Origin: Diospyros lotus
Taxonomy: Eukaryota > Streptophyta > Magnoliopsida > Ericales > Ebenaceae
Length of the DNA stretch: 64,000 bases
Reading direction: 5' to 3'
NCBI RefSeq assembly: GCF_014633365.1
Contig: NC_068339.1
Span: forward strand, 30,203,316-30,267,315
Every line of letters starts with the position of its first letter. Positions within the stretch are counted from its first letter, which is position 1. Of this stretch, positions 36,701 to 48,838 are shown one piece after another. Made by a program: the position numbers and the translations under genes. The notes beneath the pieces were generated by a model, which was not told the origin of the DNA, searched no databases, and saw nothing but the letters and a program-made list of their open reading frames with translations.

Positions 36701-39700
36701 ACTTGGGTTTTAGCCATGGGTCCATAGTAGAACACCTTAAGGAAGAATAAGACAACTTTCTTACAATCAACGATATCTCCAAATTGCTAATTTGATTTTG
36801 ACGATTCCAAATCCATGTTGAAGACGACATTTTGATACACAAAATACTCTAATGAAAGTCCAAATTCCAATTTCGGTTTATTTTGGAAACTTGGTGTTTT
36901 AGCCATGGGTCCATAGTAGAACACCTTAAGGAAGAATAAGACAGTTTGTTACAATCAACGATATCTCCAAATTGGCTAATTTGATTTTGACGATTCCAAA
37001 TCCATATGAAAAAGACATTTTGATACACAAAATACTCTAATGAAAGTCGAAATTCCAATTTCGGGTTATTTTGGAAACTTGTGTTTTAGCCATGGGTCCA
37101 TAGTAGAACACCTTAAGGAAGAATAAGACATGTTTGTTACAATCAAGGATATCTCCAATTGACTAATTTGATTTTGACGATTCCAAATCCATGTGAAAGA
37201 CGACATTTTGATACACAAAATACTAATAAAATCTAATAAAAGTCTAAATTCCAATTTCGGATTATTTTGGAAACTTGGGTTTTAGACATGGGTCCATAGT
37301 AGAACACTTAAGGAAGAATAAGACAACTTTCTTACAATCAACGATATCTCCAAATTGGCTAATTTGATTTTGACGATTCCAAATCCATGTGAAAGAAGTC
37401 ATTTTGATACACAAAATACTCTAATGAAAGTACAAATTCCAATTTTGGTATTGGGTTATTTTGGAACTTGGGTTTTAGCCATGGGTCCATAGTAGAACAC
37501 TTTAAGGAAGAATAAGACAACTTTCTTACAATCAACGATATCTCCAAATTGGCTAATTTGATTTTGACGATTCCAAATCCATGTTGAAGACGACATTTTG
37601 ATACACAAAATACTATAATGAAAGTACAAATTCCAATTTCGGTTTATTTTGGAAACTTGTGTGTTAGCCATGGGTCCATAGTAGAACACCTTAAGGAAGA
37701 ATAAGACATGTTTGTTACAATCAAGGATATCTCCAAATTGACTAATTTGAGTTTGACGATTCCAAATCCATGTGAAAAACGACATTTTGATACACAAAAT
37801 ACTCTAATGAAAGTCGAAATTCCAATTTCGGGTTATTTTTGGAAATTTGTGTTTTAGCCATGGGTCCATAGTAGAACACCTTAAGGAAGAATAAGACAAC
37901 TTTCTTACAATCAAGATATCTCCAAATTGACTAATTTGATTTTGACGATTCCAAATCCATGTGAAGACGACATTTTGATACACAAAATACTCTAATGAAA
38001 GTCCAAATTCCAATTTCGGATTATTTTGGAAACTTTGTTTTAGCCATGGGTCCATAGTAGAACACCTTAAGGAAGAATAAGACAACTTTCTTACAATCAA
38101 CGATATCTCCAAATTGGCTAATTTGATTTTGGACGATTCCAAATCCATGTTGAAGGATGACATTTTGATACACAAAATACTCTATGAAAGTCCAAATTCC
38201 AATTTCGGGTTATTTTGGAAACTTGTGTTTTAGCCATGGGTCCATAGTAGAACACCTTAAGGAAGAATAAGACATGTTTGTTACAATCAAGGATATCTCC
38301 AAATTGACTAATTTGATTTTGACGATTCCAAATCCATGTGAAAGACGACATTTTGATACACAAAATACTCTAATGAAAGTCTAAATTCCAATTTCGGATT
38401 ATTTTGGAAAGTTGGGTTTTAGCCATGGGTCCATAGTAGAACACCTTAAGGAAGAATAAGACAACTTTCTTACCATCAACGATATCTCCAAATTGGCTAA
38501 TTTGATTTTGGCGATTCCAAATCCATGTGAAAGAAGTCATTTTGATACACAAAATACTCTAATGAAAGTCCAAATTCCAATTTCGGGTTATTTTGGAAAC
38601 TTGGGTTTTAGCCATGGGTCCATAGTAGAACACCTTAAGGAAGAATAAGACAACTTTCTTACAATCAACGATATCTCCAAATTGGCTAATTTGATTTTGA
38701 CGATTCCAAATCCATGTTGAAGACGACATTTTGATACACAAAATACTCTAATGAAAGTCCAAATTCCAATTTCGGATTATTTTGGAAACTTTGGTTTTAG
38801 CCATGGGTCCATAGTAGAACACCTTAAGGAAGAATAAGACAACTTTCTTACAATCAACGATATCTCCAAATTGGCTAATTTGATTTTGACGATTCCAAAT
38901 CCATGTTGAAGACGACATTTTGATACACAAAATACTCTAATGAAAGTCCAAATTCCAATTTCGGGTTATTTTGGAAACTTTGTTTTAGCCAAGGGTCCAT
39001 AGTAGAACACCTTAAGGAAGAATAAGACATGTTTCTTACAATCAACGATATCTCCAAATTGACTAATTTGATTTTGACGATTCCAAATCCATGTGAAAAA
39101 CGACATTTTGATACACAAAATACTCTAAGAAATCGAAATTCCAATTTCGGGTTATTTTGGAAACTTGTGTTTTAGCCATGGGTCCATAGTAGAACACCTT
39201 AAGGAAGAATAAGACATGTTTCTTACAATCAAGGATATCTCCAAATTGGCTAATTTGATTTTGACGATTCCAAATCCATGTGAAAGACGACATTTTGATA
39301 CACAAAATACTCTAATGAAAGTCAAATTCCAATTTCGGGTTATTTTGGAAACTTGGGTTTTAGCCATGGGTCCATAGTAGAACACCTTAAGGAAGAATAA
39401 GACAACTTTCTTACAATCAAGGATATCTCCAAATTGGCTAATTTGATTTTGACGATTCCAAAATCCATGTGAAACGACATTTTGATACACAAAATACTCT
39501 AATAAAAGTCTAAATTCCAATTTCGGATTATTTTTGGAAACTTGGTTTTAGCCATGGGTCCATAGTAGACACTTAAGGAAGAATAAGACAACTTTCTTAC
39601 AATCAACGATATCTCCAAATTGGCTAATTTGATTTTGACGATTCCAAATCCATGTGAAAGAAGTCATTTTGATACACAAAATACTCTAATGAAAGTCCAA

Positions 39701-41131
39701 AATTCCAATTTCGGGTTATTTTGGAAACTTGGTTTTAGCCATGGGTCCATAGTAGAACACCTTAAGGAAGAATAAGACAACTTTCTTACAATCAACGATA
39801 TCTCCAAATTGGCTAATTTGATTTTGACGATTCCAAATCCATGTTGAAGACGACATTTTGATACACAAAATACTCTAATGAAAGTCAAATTCCAATTTCG
39901 GGTTATTTTGGAAACTTGTGTTTTAGCCATGGGTCCATAGTAGAACACCTTAAGGAAGAATAAGACAACTTTCTTACAATCAACGATATCTCCAATTGAC
40001 TAATTTGATTTTGACGATTCCAAATCCATGTGAAAGACGACATTTTGATACACAAAATACTCTAATGAAAGTCCAAAATTCCAATTTCGGGTTATTTTGG
40101 AAACTTGTGTTTTAGCCATGGGTCCCAGAAAACACCTTAAGGAAGAATAAGACAAGTTTGTTACAATCAAGGATATCTCGAAATTGACTAATTTGATTTT
40201 GACGATTCCAAATCCATGTGAAAGACGACATTTTGATACACAAAATACTCTAATGAAAGTCTAAATTCCAATTTCGGATTATTTTGGAAAGTTGGGTTTT
40301 AGCCATGGGTCCATAGTAGAACACCTTAAGGAAGAATAAGACAACTTTCTTACAATCAACGATATCTCCAAATTGGCTAATTTGATTTTGACGATTCCAA
40401 ATCCATGTGAAAGAAGTCATTTTGATACACAAAATACTCTAATGAAAGTCCAAATTCCAATTTCGGGTTATTTTGGAAACTTGGGTTTTAGGCCATGGGT
40501 CCATAGTAGAACACCTTAAGGAAGAATAAGACAACTTTCTTACAATCAACGATATCTCCAAATTGGCTAATTTGATTTTGACGATTCCAAATCCATGTGA
40601 AGCGACATTTTGATACACAAAATACTCTAATGAAAGTCCAAATTCCAATTCGGTTATTTTGGAAACTTGGGTTTTTTACCATGGGTCCATAGTAAAACCT
40701 TAAGGAAGAATAAGACAACTTTCTTACAATCAACGATATCTCCAAATTGGCTAATTTGATTTTGACGATTCCAATCCATGTGAAGACGACATTTTGATAC
40801 ACAAAATACTCTAATGAAAGTCCAAATTCCAATTTCGGGTTATTTTGGAAACTTTGTGTTTTAGCCATGGGTCCATAGTAGAACACCTTAAGGAAGAATA
40901 AACAAACTTTCTTACAATCAAGGATATCTCCAAATTGCTAATTTGATTTTGACGATTCCAAATCCATGTGAAAGACGACATTTTGATACACAAAATACTC
41001 TAATGAAAGTCCAAATTCCAATTTCGGGTTATTTGGAAACTTGTGTTTTTGCCATGGGTCCATAGTAGAACACCTTAAGGAAGAATAAGACAACTTTGTT
41101 ACAATCAACGATATCTCCAAATTGGCTAATT
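30757..41131 (-). repeat. Satellite array 2, minus orientation; right arm of the inverted repeat, indel-rich
   Basis: About 55 monomers lie in the opposite orientation to the flanking arrays. The switch is abrupt: plus-strand ...GTATTTTGT at 30756, then minus-strand CCAAATTGGCTAAT. The block mirrors 20036-30441, but nearly every monomer carries one or more 1-3 bp indels, often in homopolymers (AAGGAAGAATAAG shortened, GGGTTTTTTACC lengthened). In contrast, the array at 41424-45764 keeps exact 378-bp spacing. The right arm is 10375 bp against 10406 bp for the left. Many left-arm variants have been replaced here by the common base, so it looks like a lower-quality consensus. It ends at the N gap. 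Confidence 0.85.
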
Positions 41132-41231
41132 NNNNNNNNNNNNNNNNNNNNNNNNNNNNNNNNNNNNNNNNNNNNNNNNNNNNNNNNNNNNNNNNNNNNN
41201 NNNNNNNNNNNNNNNNNNNNNNNNNNNNNNN
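41132..41231. other. Assembly gap (100 N)
   Basis: Exactly 100 N, the conventional size for a gap of unknown length. Satellite orientation changes from minus to plus and higher-order structure from tetramer to dimer across it, so missing sequence could be large. Confidence 0.99.
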
Positions 41232-44200
41232 ATTTTGTGTATCAAAATGACTTCTTTCTCATGGATTTGGAATCGCCAAAATCAAATTAGCCAATTTGGA
41301 GATATCGTTGATGGTAAAGAAGTTGTCTTATTCTCCCTTAAGGTGTTCTACTATGGACCCATGTCTAAACCCCAACTTTATAAAATAATCTGAAATTGGA
41401 ATTTATACTTTTATTAGAGTATTTTGTGTATCAAAATGTCATCCATCACATGGTTTTGGAATCGTCAAAATCAAATTAGTCAATTTCAAAATATCCTCGA
41501 TTGTAACAAACATGTCTTACTCTTCCTTAAGGTGTTCTACTATGGACCCATGGCTAAAACACAAGTTTCCCAAATAACCCCAAATTGGAATTTGGACTTT
41601 CATTAGAGTATTTTGTGTATCAAAATGACTTCTTTCACATGGATTTGGAATCGCCAAAATCAAATTAGCCAATTTGGAGATATCGTTGATGGTAAAGAAG
41701 TTGTCTTATTCTCCCTTAAGGTGTTCTACTATGGACCCATGTCTAAACCCCAACTTTATAAAATAATCTGAAATTGGAATTTATACTTTTATTAGAGTAT
41801 TTTGTGTATCAAAATGTCATCCATCACATGGTTTTGGAATCGTCAAAATCAAATTAGTCAATTTCAAAATATCCTCGATTGTAACAAACATGTCTTACTC
41901 TTCCTTAAGGTGTTCTACTATGGACCCATGGCTAAAACACAAGTTTCCCAAATAACCCCAAATTGGAATTTGGACTTTCATTAGAGTATTTTGTGTATCA
42001 AAATGACTTCTTTCACATGGATTTGGAATCGTTAAAATCAAATTAGCCAATTTGGAGATATCGTTGATGGTAAGGAAGTTGTCTTATTCTCCCTTAAGGT
42101 GTTCTACTATGGACCCATGTCCAAACCCCAACTTCATAAAATAATCTGAAATTGGAATTTATACTTTTATTAGAGTATTTTGTGTATCAAAATGTCATCC
42201 TTCACATGGTTTTGGAATCGTCAAAATCAAATTAGTCAATTTCAAAATATCCTCGATTGTAACAAACATGTCTTACTCTTCCTTAAGGTGTTCTACTATG
42301 GACCCATGGCTAAAACACAACTTTCCCAAATAACCCCAAATTGGAATTTGGACTTTCATTAGAGTATTTTGTGTATCAAAATGACTTATTTCACATGGAT
42401 TTGGAATCGCCAAAATCAAATTAGCCGATTTGGAGATATCGTTGATGGTAAGGAAGTTGTCTTATTCTCCCTTAAGGTGTTCTACTATGGACCCATGTCT
42501 AAACCCCAACTTTATAAAATAATCTGAAATTGGAATTTATACTTTTATTAGAGTATTTTGTGTATCAAAATGTCATCCATCACATGGTTTTGGAATCGTC
42601 AAAATCAAATTAGTCAATTTCAAAATATCCTCGATTGTAACAAACATGTCTTACTCTTCCTTAAGGTGTTCTACTATGGACCCATGGCTCAAACACAAGT
42701 TTCCCAAATAACCCCAAATTGGAAATTGGACTTTCATTAGAGTATTTTGTGTATCAAAATGACTTCTTTCACATGGATTTGGAATCGCCAAAATCAAATT
42801 AGCCAATTTGGAGATATCGTTGATGGTAAAGAAGTTGTCTTATTCTCCCTTAAGGTGTTCTACTATGGACCCATGTCTAAACCCCAACTTTATAAAATAA
42901 TCTGAAATTGGAATTTATACTTTTATTAGAGTATTTTGTGTATCAAAATGTCATCCATCACATGGTTTTGGAATCGTCAAAATCAAATTAGTCAATTTCA
43001 AAATATCCTCGATTGTAACAAACATGTCTTACTCTTCCTTAAGGTGTTCTACTATGGACCCATGGCTAAAACACAAGTTTCCCAAATAACCCCAAATTGG
43101 AATTTGGACTTTCATTAGAGTATTTTGTGTATCAAAATGACTTCTTTCACATGGATTTGGAATCGCCAAAATCAAATTAGCCAATTTGGAGATATCGTTG
43201 ATGGTAAGGAAGTTGTCTTATTCTCCCTTAAGGTGTTCTACTATGGACCCATGTCTAAACCCCAACTTTATAAAATAATCTGAAATTGGAATTTATACTT
43301 TTATAAGAGTATTTTGTGTATCAAAATGTCATCCATCACATGGTTTTGGAATCGTCAAAATCAAATTAGTCAATTTCAAAATATCCTCGATTGTAACAAA
43401 CATGTCTTACTCTTCCTTAAAGTGTTCCACTATGGACCCATGGCTAAAACACAAGTTTCCCAAATAACCCCAATTTGGAAATTGGACTTTCATTAGAGTA
43501 TTTTGTGTATCAAAATGACTTCTTTCTCATGGATTTGGAATCGCCAAAATCAAATTAGCCAATTTGGAGATATCGTTGATGGTAAAGAAGTTGTCTTATT
43601 CTCCCTTAAGGTGTTCTACTATGGACCCATGTCTAAACCCCAACTTTATAAAATAATCTGAAATTGGAATTTATACTTTTATTAGAGTATTTTGTGTATC
43701 AAAATGTCATCCATCACATGGTTTTGGAATCGTCAAAATCAAATTAGTCAATTTCAAAATATCCTCGATTGTAACAAACATGTCTTACTCTTCCTTAAGG
43801 TGTTCTACTATGGACCCATGGCTAAAACACAAGTTTCCCAAATAACCCCAAATTGGAATTTGGACTTTCATTAGAGTATTTTGTGTATCAAAATGACTTC
43901 TTTCACATGGATTTGGAATCGCCAAAATCAAATTAGCCAATTTGGAGATATCGTTGATGGTAAAGAAGTTGTCTTATTCTCCCTTAAGGTGTTCTACTAT
44001 GGACCCATGTCTAAACCCCAACTTTATAAAATAATCTGAAATTGGAATTTATACTTTTATTAGAGTATTTTGTGTATCAAAATGTCATCCATCACATGGT
44101 TTTGGAATCGTCAAAATCAAATTAGTCAATTTCAAAATATCCTCGATTGTAACAAACATGTCTTACTCTTCCTTAAGGTGTTCTACTATGGACCCATGGC

Positions 44201-46316
44201 TAAAACACAAGTTTCCCAAATAACCCCAAATTGGAATTTGGACTTTCATTAGAGTATTTTGTGTATCAAAATGACTTCTTTCACATGGATTTGGAATCGT
44301 TAAAATCAAATTAGCCAATTTGGAGATATCGTTGATGGTAAGGAAGTTGTCTTATTCTCCCTTAAGGTGTTCTACTATGGACCCATGTCCAAACCCCAAC
44401 TTCATAAAATAATCTGAAATTGGAATTTATACTTTTATTAGAGTATTTTGTGTATCAAAATGTCATCCTTCACATGGTTTTGGAATCGTCAAAATCAAAT
44501 TAGTCAATTTCAAAATATCCTCGATTGTAACAAACATGTCTTACTCTTCCTTAAGGTGTTCTACTATGGACCCATGGCTAAAACACAACTTTCCCAAATA
44601 ACCCCAAATTGGAATTTGGACTTTCATTAGAGTATTTTGTGTATCAAAATGACTTATTTCACATGGATTTGGAATCGCCAAAATCAAATTAGCCGATTTG
44701 GAGATATCGTTGATGGTAAGGAAGTTGTCTTATTCTCCCTTAAGGTGTTCTACTATGGACCCATGTCTAAACCCCAACTTTATAAAATAATCTGAAATTG
44801 GAATTTATACTTTTATTAGAGTATTTTGTGTATCAAAATGTCATCCATCACATGGTTTTGGAATCGTCAAAATCAAATTAGTCAATTTCAAAATATCCTC
44901 GATTGTAACAAACATGTCTTACTCTTCCTTAAGGTGTTCTACTATGGACCCATGGCTCAAACACAAGTTTCCCAAATAACCCCAAATTGGAAATTGGACT
45001 TTCATTAGAGTATTTTGTGTATCAAAATGACTTCTTTCACATGGATTTGGAATCGCCAAAATCAAATTAGCCGATTTGGAGATATCGTTGATGGTAAGGA
45101 AGTTGTCTTATTCTCCCTTAAGGTGTTCTACTATGGACCCATGTCTAAACCCCAACTTTATAAAATAATCTGAAATTGGAATTTATACTTTTATTAGAGT
45201 ATTTTGTGTATCAAAATGTCATCCATCACATGGTTTTGGAATCGTGAAAATCAAATTAGTCAATTTCAAAATATCCTCGATTGTAACAAACATGTCTTAC
45301 TCTTCCTTAAGGTGTTCTACTATGGACCCATGGCTCAAACACAAGTTTCCCAAATAACCCCAAATTGGAAATTGGACTTTCATTAGAGTATTTTGTGTAT
45401 CAAAATGACTTCTTTCACATGGATTTGGAATCGCCAAAATCAAATTAGCCAATTTGGAGATATCGTTGATGGTAAAGAAGTTATCTTATTCTCCCTTAAG
45501 GTGTTCTACTATGGACCCATGTCTAAAACCCAACTTTATAAAATAATCTGAAATTGGAATTTATACTTTTATTAGAATATTTTGTGTATCAAAATGTCGT
45601 CCTTCACATTGTTTTGGAATCGTCAAAATCAAATTAATCAATTTCAAAATATCCTCGATTGTAACAAACATGTCTTACTCTTCCTTAAGGTGTTCTACTA
45701 TGGACCCATGGCTAAAACACAAGTTTCCCAAATAACCCCAAATTGGAATTTGGACTTTCATTAGAGTATTTTGTGTATCAAAATGACTTCTTTCACATGG
45801 ATTTGGAATCGCCAAAATCAAATTACCTAATTTGGAGATATCGTTGATGGTAAGGAAGTTGTCTTATTCTCCCTTAAGGTGTTCTACTATGGACCCATGT
45901 CTAAAACCCAACTTAATAAAATAATCTGAAATTGGAATTTATAGTTTTATTAGAGTATTTTGTGTATCAAAATGTCGTCCTTCACATGGTTTTGGAATCG
46001 TCAAAATCAAATTAGTCAATTTCAAAATATCCTTCATTGTAACAAACATGTCTTACTCTTCCTTAAGGTGTTCTACTATGGACCCATGGCTAAAACTTAA
46101 GTTTCCCAAATAACCCGAAATTGGAATTTGGACTTTCATTAGAGTATTTTATGTATCAAAATGACTTCTTTCACATGGATTTGGAATCGCCAAAATCAAA
46201 TTAGCCAATTTGGAGATATCGTTGATGGTAAGGAAGTTGTCTTATTCTCCCTTAAGGTGTTCTACTATGGACCCATGTCTAAACCCCAACTTTATAAAAT
46301 AATCTGAAATTGGAAT
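41232..46316 (+). repeat. Satellite array 3a: dimeric (378-bp) higher-order repeat
   Basis: About 27 monomers alternate strictly between two subtypes: a T-like one with GATGGTAARGAAGTTG and CTTTATAAAATAATCTG, and an N-like one with ATCACATGGTTTTGG and TTTCAAAATATCCTCG. N-like monomers start at 41424, 41802, 42180 and so on to 45582, always 378 bp apart with no indel. Within it, 41232-42750 recurs at 43500-45018 (offset 2268 bp, six dimers), base for base as far as I can see by eye. The array is more homogeneous than array 1. Confidence 0.95.
43500..45018 (+). repeat. Second copy of a 2268-bp six-dimer superunit
   Basis: This matches 41232-42750 including private changes: TTCTTTCTCATGG, AATCGTTAAAATC, CCAACTTCATAAAAT, GACTTATTTCAC, AGCCGATTTGG and GGCTCAAACACAAG. 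The offset is exactly 2268 bp. The first copy abuts the N gap. Confidence 0.85.
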
Positions 46317-48838
46317 TGTAACGGCCCGCCTCCCGGAGCCCCTACCGCGGATAGAGGATCCGTGAGAGGGTCATTATAAAAATGATATCGAACAATGACG
46401 CACCTACAACACACACATAACCCTTTTTGAAATCATAATTTTTTTTTATTATAACATCTCATCATAATCTTTACAACCATTCATCACTTGGGCCCCACCT
46501 GGGCTTACATAACATGCGACAAACTCTGAAAACATAAACATTAACCTTATTAAGACACGATGACACCCAGGATCTAGTTTTGGGAGAGCTCTGCACTGGC
46601 TACCATGACTTGACGGTCTGGACCCAAACCCCGATGAACACACCTGCGATCTCAGGATATGCTGACCTGGAATGATGTAAAACAACATGAGTCGCGAGAC
46701 TCAGCAAGCTCTAGAAAGAAAGGTTATGGGTTTAGGATAGGACTCTTCCCATGACACCCCATGCAATTCATGTCAGTGAAATCACGCCATGTCATGAGCT
46801 ATACGTACCTTACTTCTACATGCATAACATAAAATAAACTGCACATAAGGAACCAGGGGCCCACATAAGTCAAACATTGGCACCCGGGTCCCACATACAA
46901 ACCTGTTGTAGCCTAACATAGGCTACCATATCATCATTCTCTTAGACCAGCCTTTTCCTGACATGGTCGGCTTTTCCTGACATTCAACTTTTGTCTTTTC
47001 CTGATACTTGTTACATACTTTTCCTGATTCCCATCATATTCTCATGTGTTCATCATGTCATACATCACATAATCATATACTTCCGCGATCTTGGTCTTCC
47101 CTCGGGCCAACCCCGAGCTAATATCTAAGCCGAGCCGAAGCTCACATGAGTCGGTACTCCCGACACCTGGCATGGTAGTCCCGTCCAGAATAACAGTAAC
47201 ATTAGAACCATGCAATGCAACACATAAGAAATGCAAGGGCTTCCGTAGCATAAACGTGATGACAAGGCCCCCATAAACCAAACATCAGGCCCTGCTACGC
47301 CCACACATAAGAATTCACACATGCGACCTGCTCTAAATGCATATGCTTATCTAGGATACCCAAATTGGCTCTTAAACCAACCGGGTCATACAAATGTTCA
47401 CACATCCCGTCACACACAAAGCATGTCCCCACGTGAATGCAACCCAGCCCCTTGTAGCACACACATCATGAAATGCACAAACCAATGCGGGAATCTGGAG
47501 TACCAGCTCTTCTGGCCGTCTAGCGCTTATCGTAACAACCGATGACTGGCGCCCATACATCCAGCCATCAACTGCCACGACCCACGATCAACAGTCAGTG
47601 ACTTTGTACCCATACCCTTAGACACACTTATTGACACTATTGACTTTATGTCTTTCCACCTTAACTTTACATAACATTTCTCCATAACTCATAATCCTTC
47701 ATGTACATATTCACATATCATCACATTACCATTCTCATTCCTTTTAATTCACATAAAGCCATCTCAACATACATAATAAATTATTAATAAAACCCCATTA
47801 AACCATAAACAACTTTTCTAAGAACCTAGCCCAACGGGTATAACATCATTCCCAAGGAAAGCGGAGCGATACGAAGCTCCGTGACGGTTGAAATGAAAGA
47901 CACCATGACGCCATTGCTTAGCTCATTCCATTAACAATAAACTCATTAATAAAATAAAAGCCATAAAGTGGTTACTACGCGGATTATTATTATTTATGCG
48001 TAGAACCGAGTCACGGTGAGGGAGAGTTTAGAGTAGAAGAAACCTCAAAGACTTTCAAGGGAAATAAATAACGCGAAGAGGGGGTTAGGAGCTTGCCTGA
48101 AAACGGCTGATTTCAGCCTCTCTTGTGCTCCCGATGCGAAGTAAAACGTTTCCTATCAAATAATACAACCGTGACTTAAATCGGTTAATTCTAACGCGTA
48201 AACTGTATAATCTAACCGTATAAAATTCATGATTTAAACATATAACACTTATATAAATTTTACCCACTTACCTGAATATTTTAAATACCAAATAACCACC
48301 AAAATCCCTTGATTTTTCCTCACTTTTCCTCCGTTTCCCTGGCTGCTCGCGCCCTTTTTCTTCTCCCATTAATTTCTCTCTTCCTCTCTCTGTTGTGGAG
48401 CAAAAGTAGCCGAAATGGCCACTGGAATGGCCTTAAATTACCTCCAATACTTGTTGCCCAAGATTTGTCTTATAAATATCATCTTAAGTGGCTTTTAAGC
48501 CACAAATTGATATGGTTATGGATGCGCCACGCACAGCACACACAAACACATATATATATATTAATTAATTAATTAGTTTAATTTAATTTGATTTAATTAT
48601 CTCTTTTATTATTATTATTATTATCTTATTATTATTATTATTATTATTATTTTTGCCACTATATGTTATTTTATTGTTTTCATTAATACTTTCAATTAAT
48701 TTAATTAATCACCTTAATTTCTTATTTCTTTAAAATATCATAAATGAATATTTCTCAAAAATTTCTAAATATTCTAAAATATCCACAAACATCTAAATTA
48801 ATTATTTTTAGTTGTCTCCAAATTTTTGGGATGCTACA
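46317..48838 (-). mobile_element. Solo LTR (2522 bp) inserted in the dimeric satellite
   Basis: On the plus strand it starts TGTAACGGCCCG and ends GGATGCTACA. It is flanked by GGAAT at 46312-46316 and 48839-48843, a 5-bp target duplication, and satellite phase continues across it. Read on the minus strand it starts TGTAGCATCCC and ends GGGCCGTTACA, like the ends of the solo LTR at 6057-8449. A minus-strand TATTTATAAG near 48470-48479 also supports minus orientation. No pol or gag domain is present. ORFs inside (47042-47281, 47321-47545, 48309-48572 and others) are short and unrecognised. The A+T-rich end (48540-48830) contrasts with the GC-richer rest. Confidence 0.88.
48606..48651. repeat. 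(ATT)n microsatellite inside the solo LTR
   Basis: An imperfect TTA/ATT trinucleotide run of about 46 bp, preceded by TATATATATA and (TTAA)n runs at 48550-48575. Confidence 0.9.

Noticed and set aside
47042..48572. Short ORFs in the minus-strand solo LTR
   Set aside because: Short, overlapping on both strands, without recognisable motifs, inside an LTR with clear TG...CA ends and target duplication.
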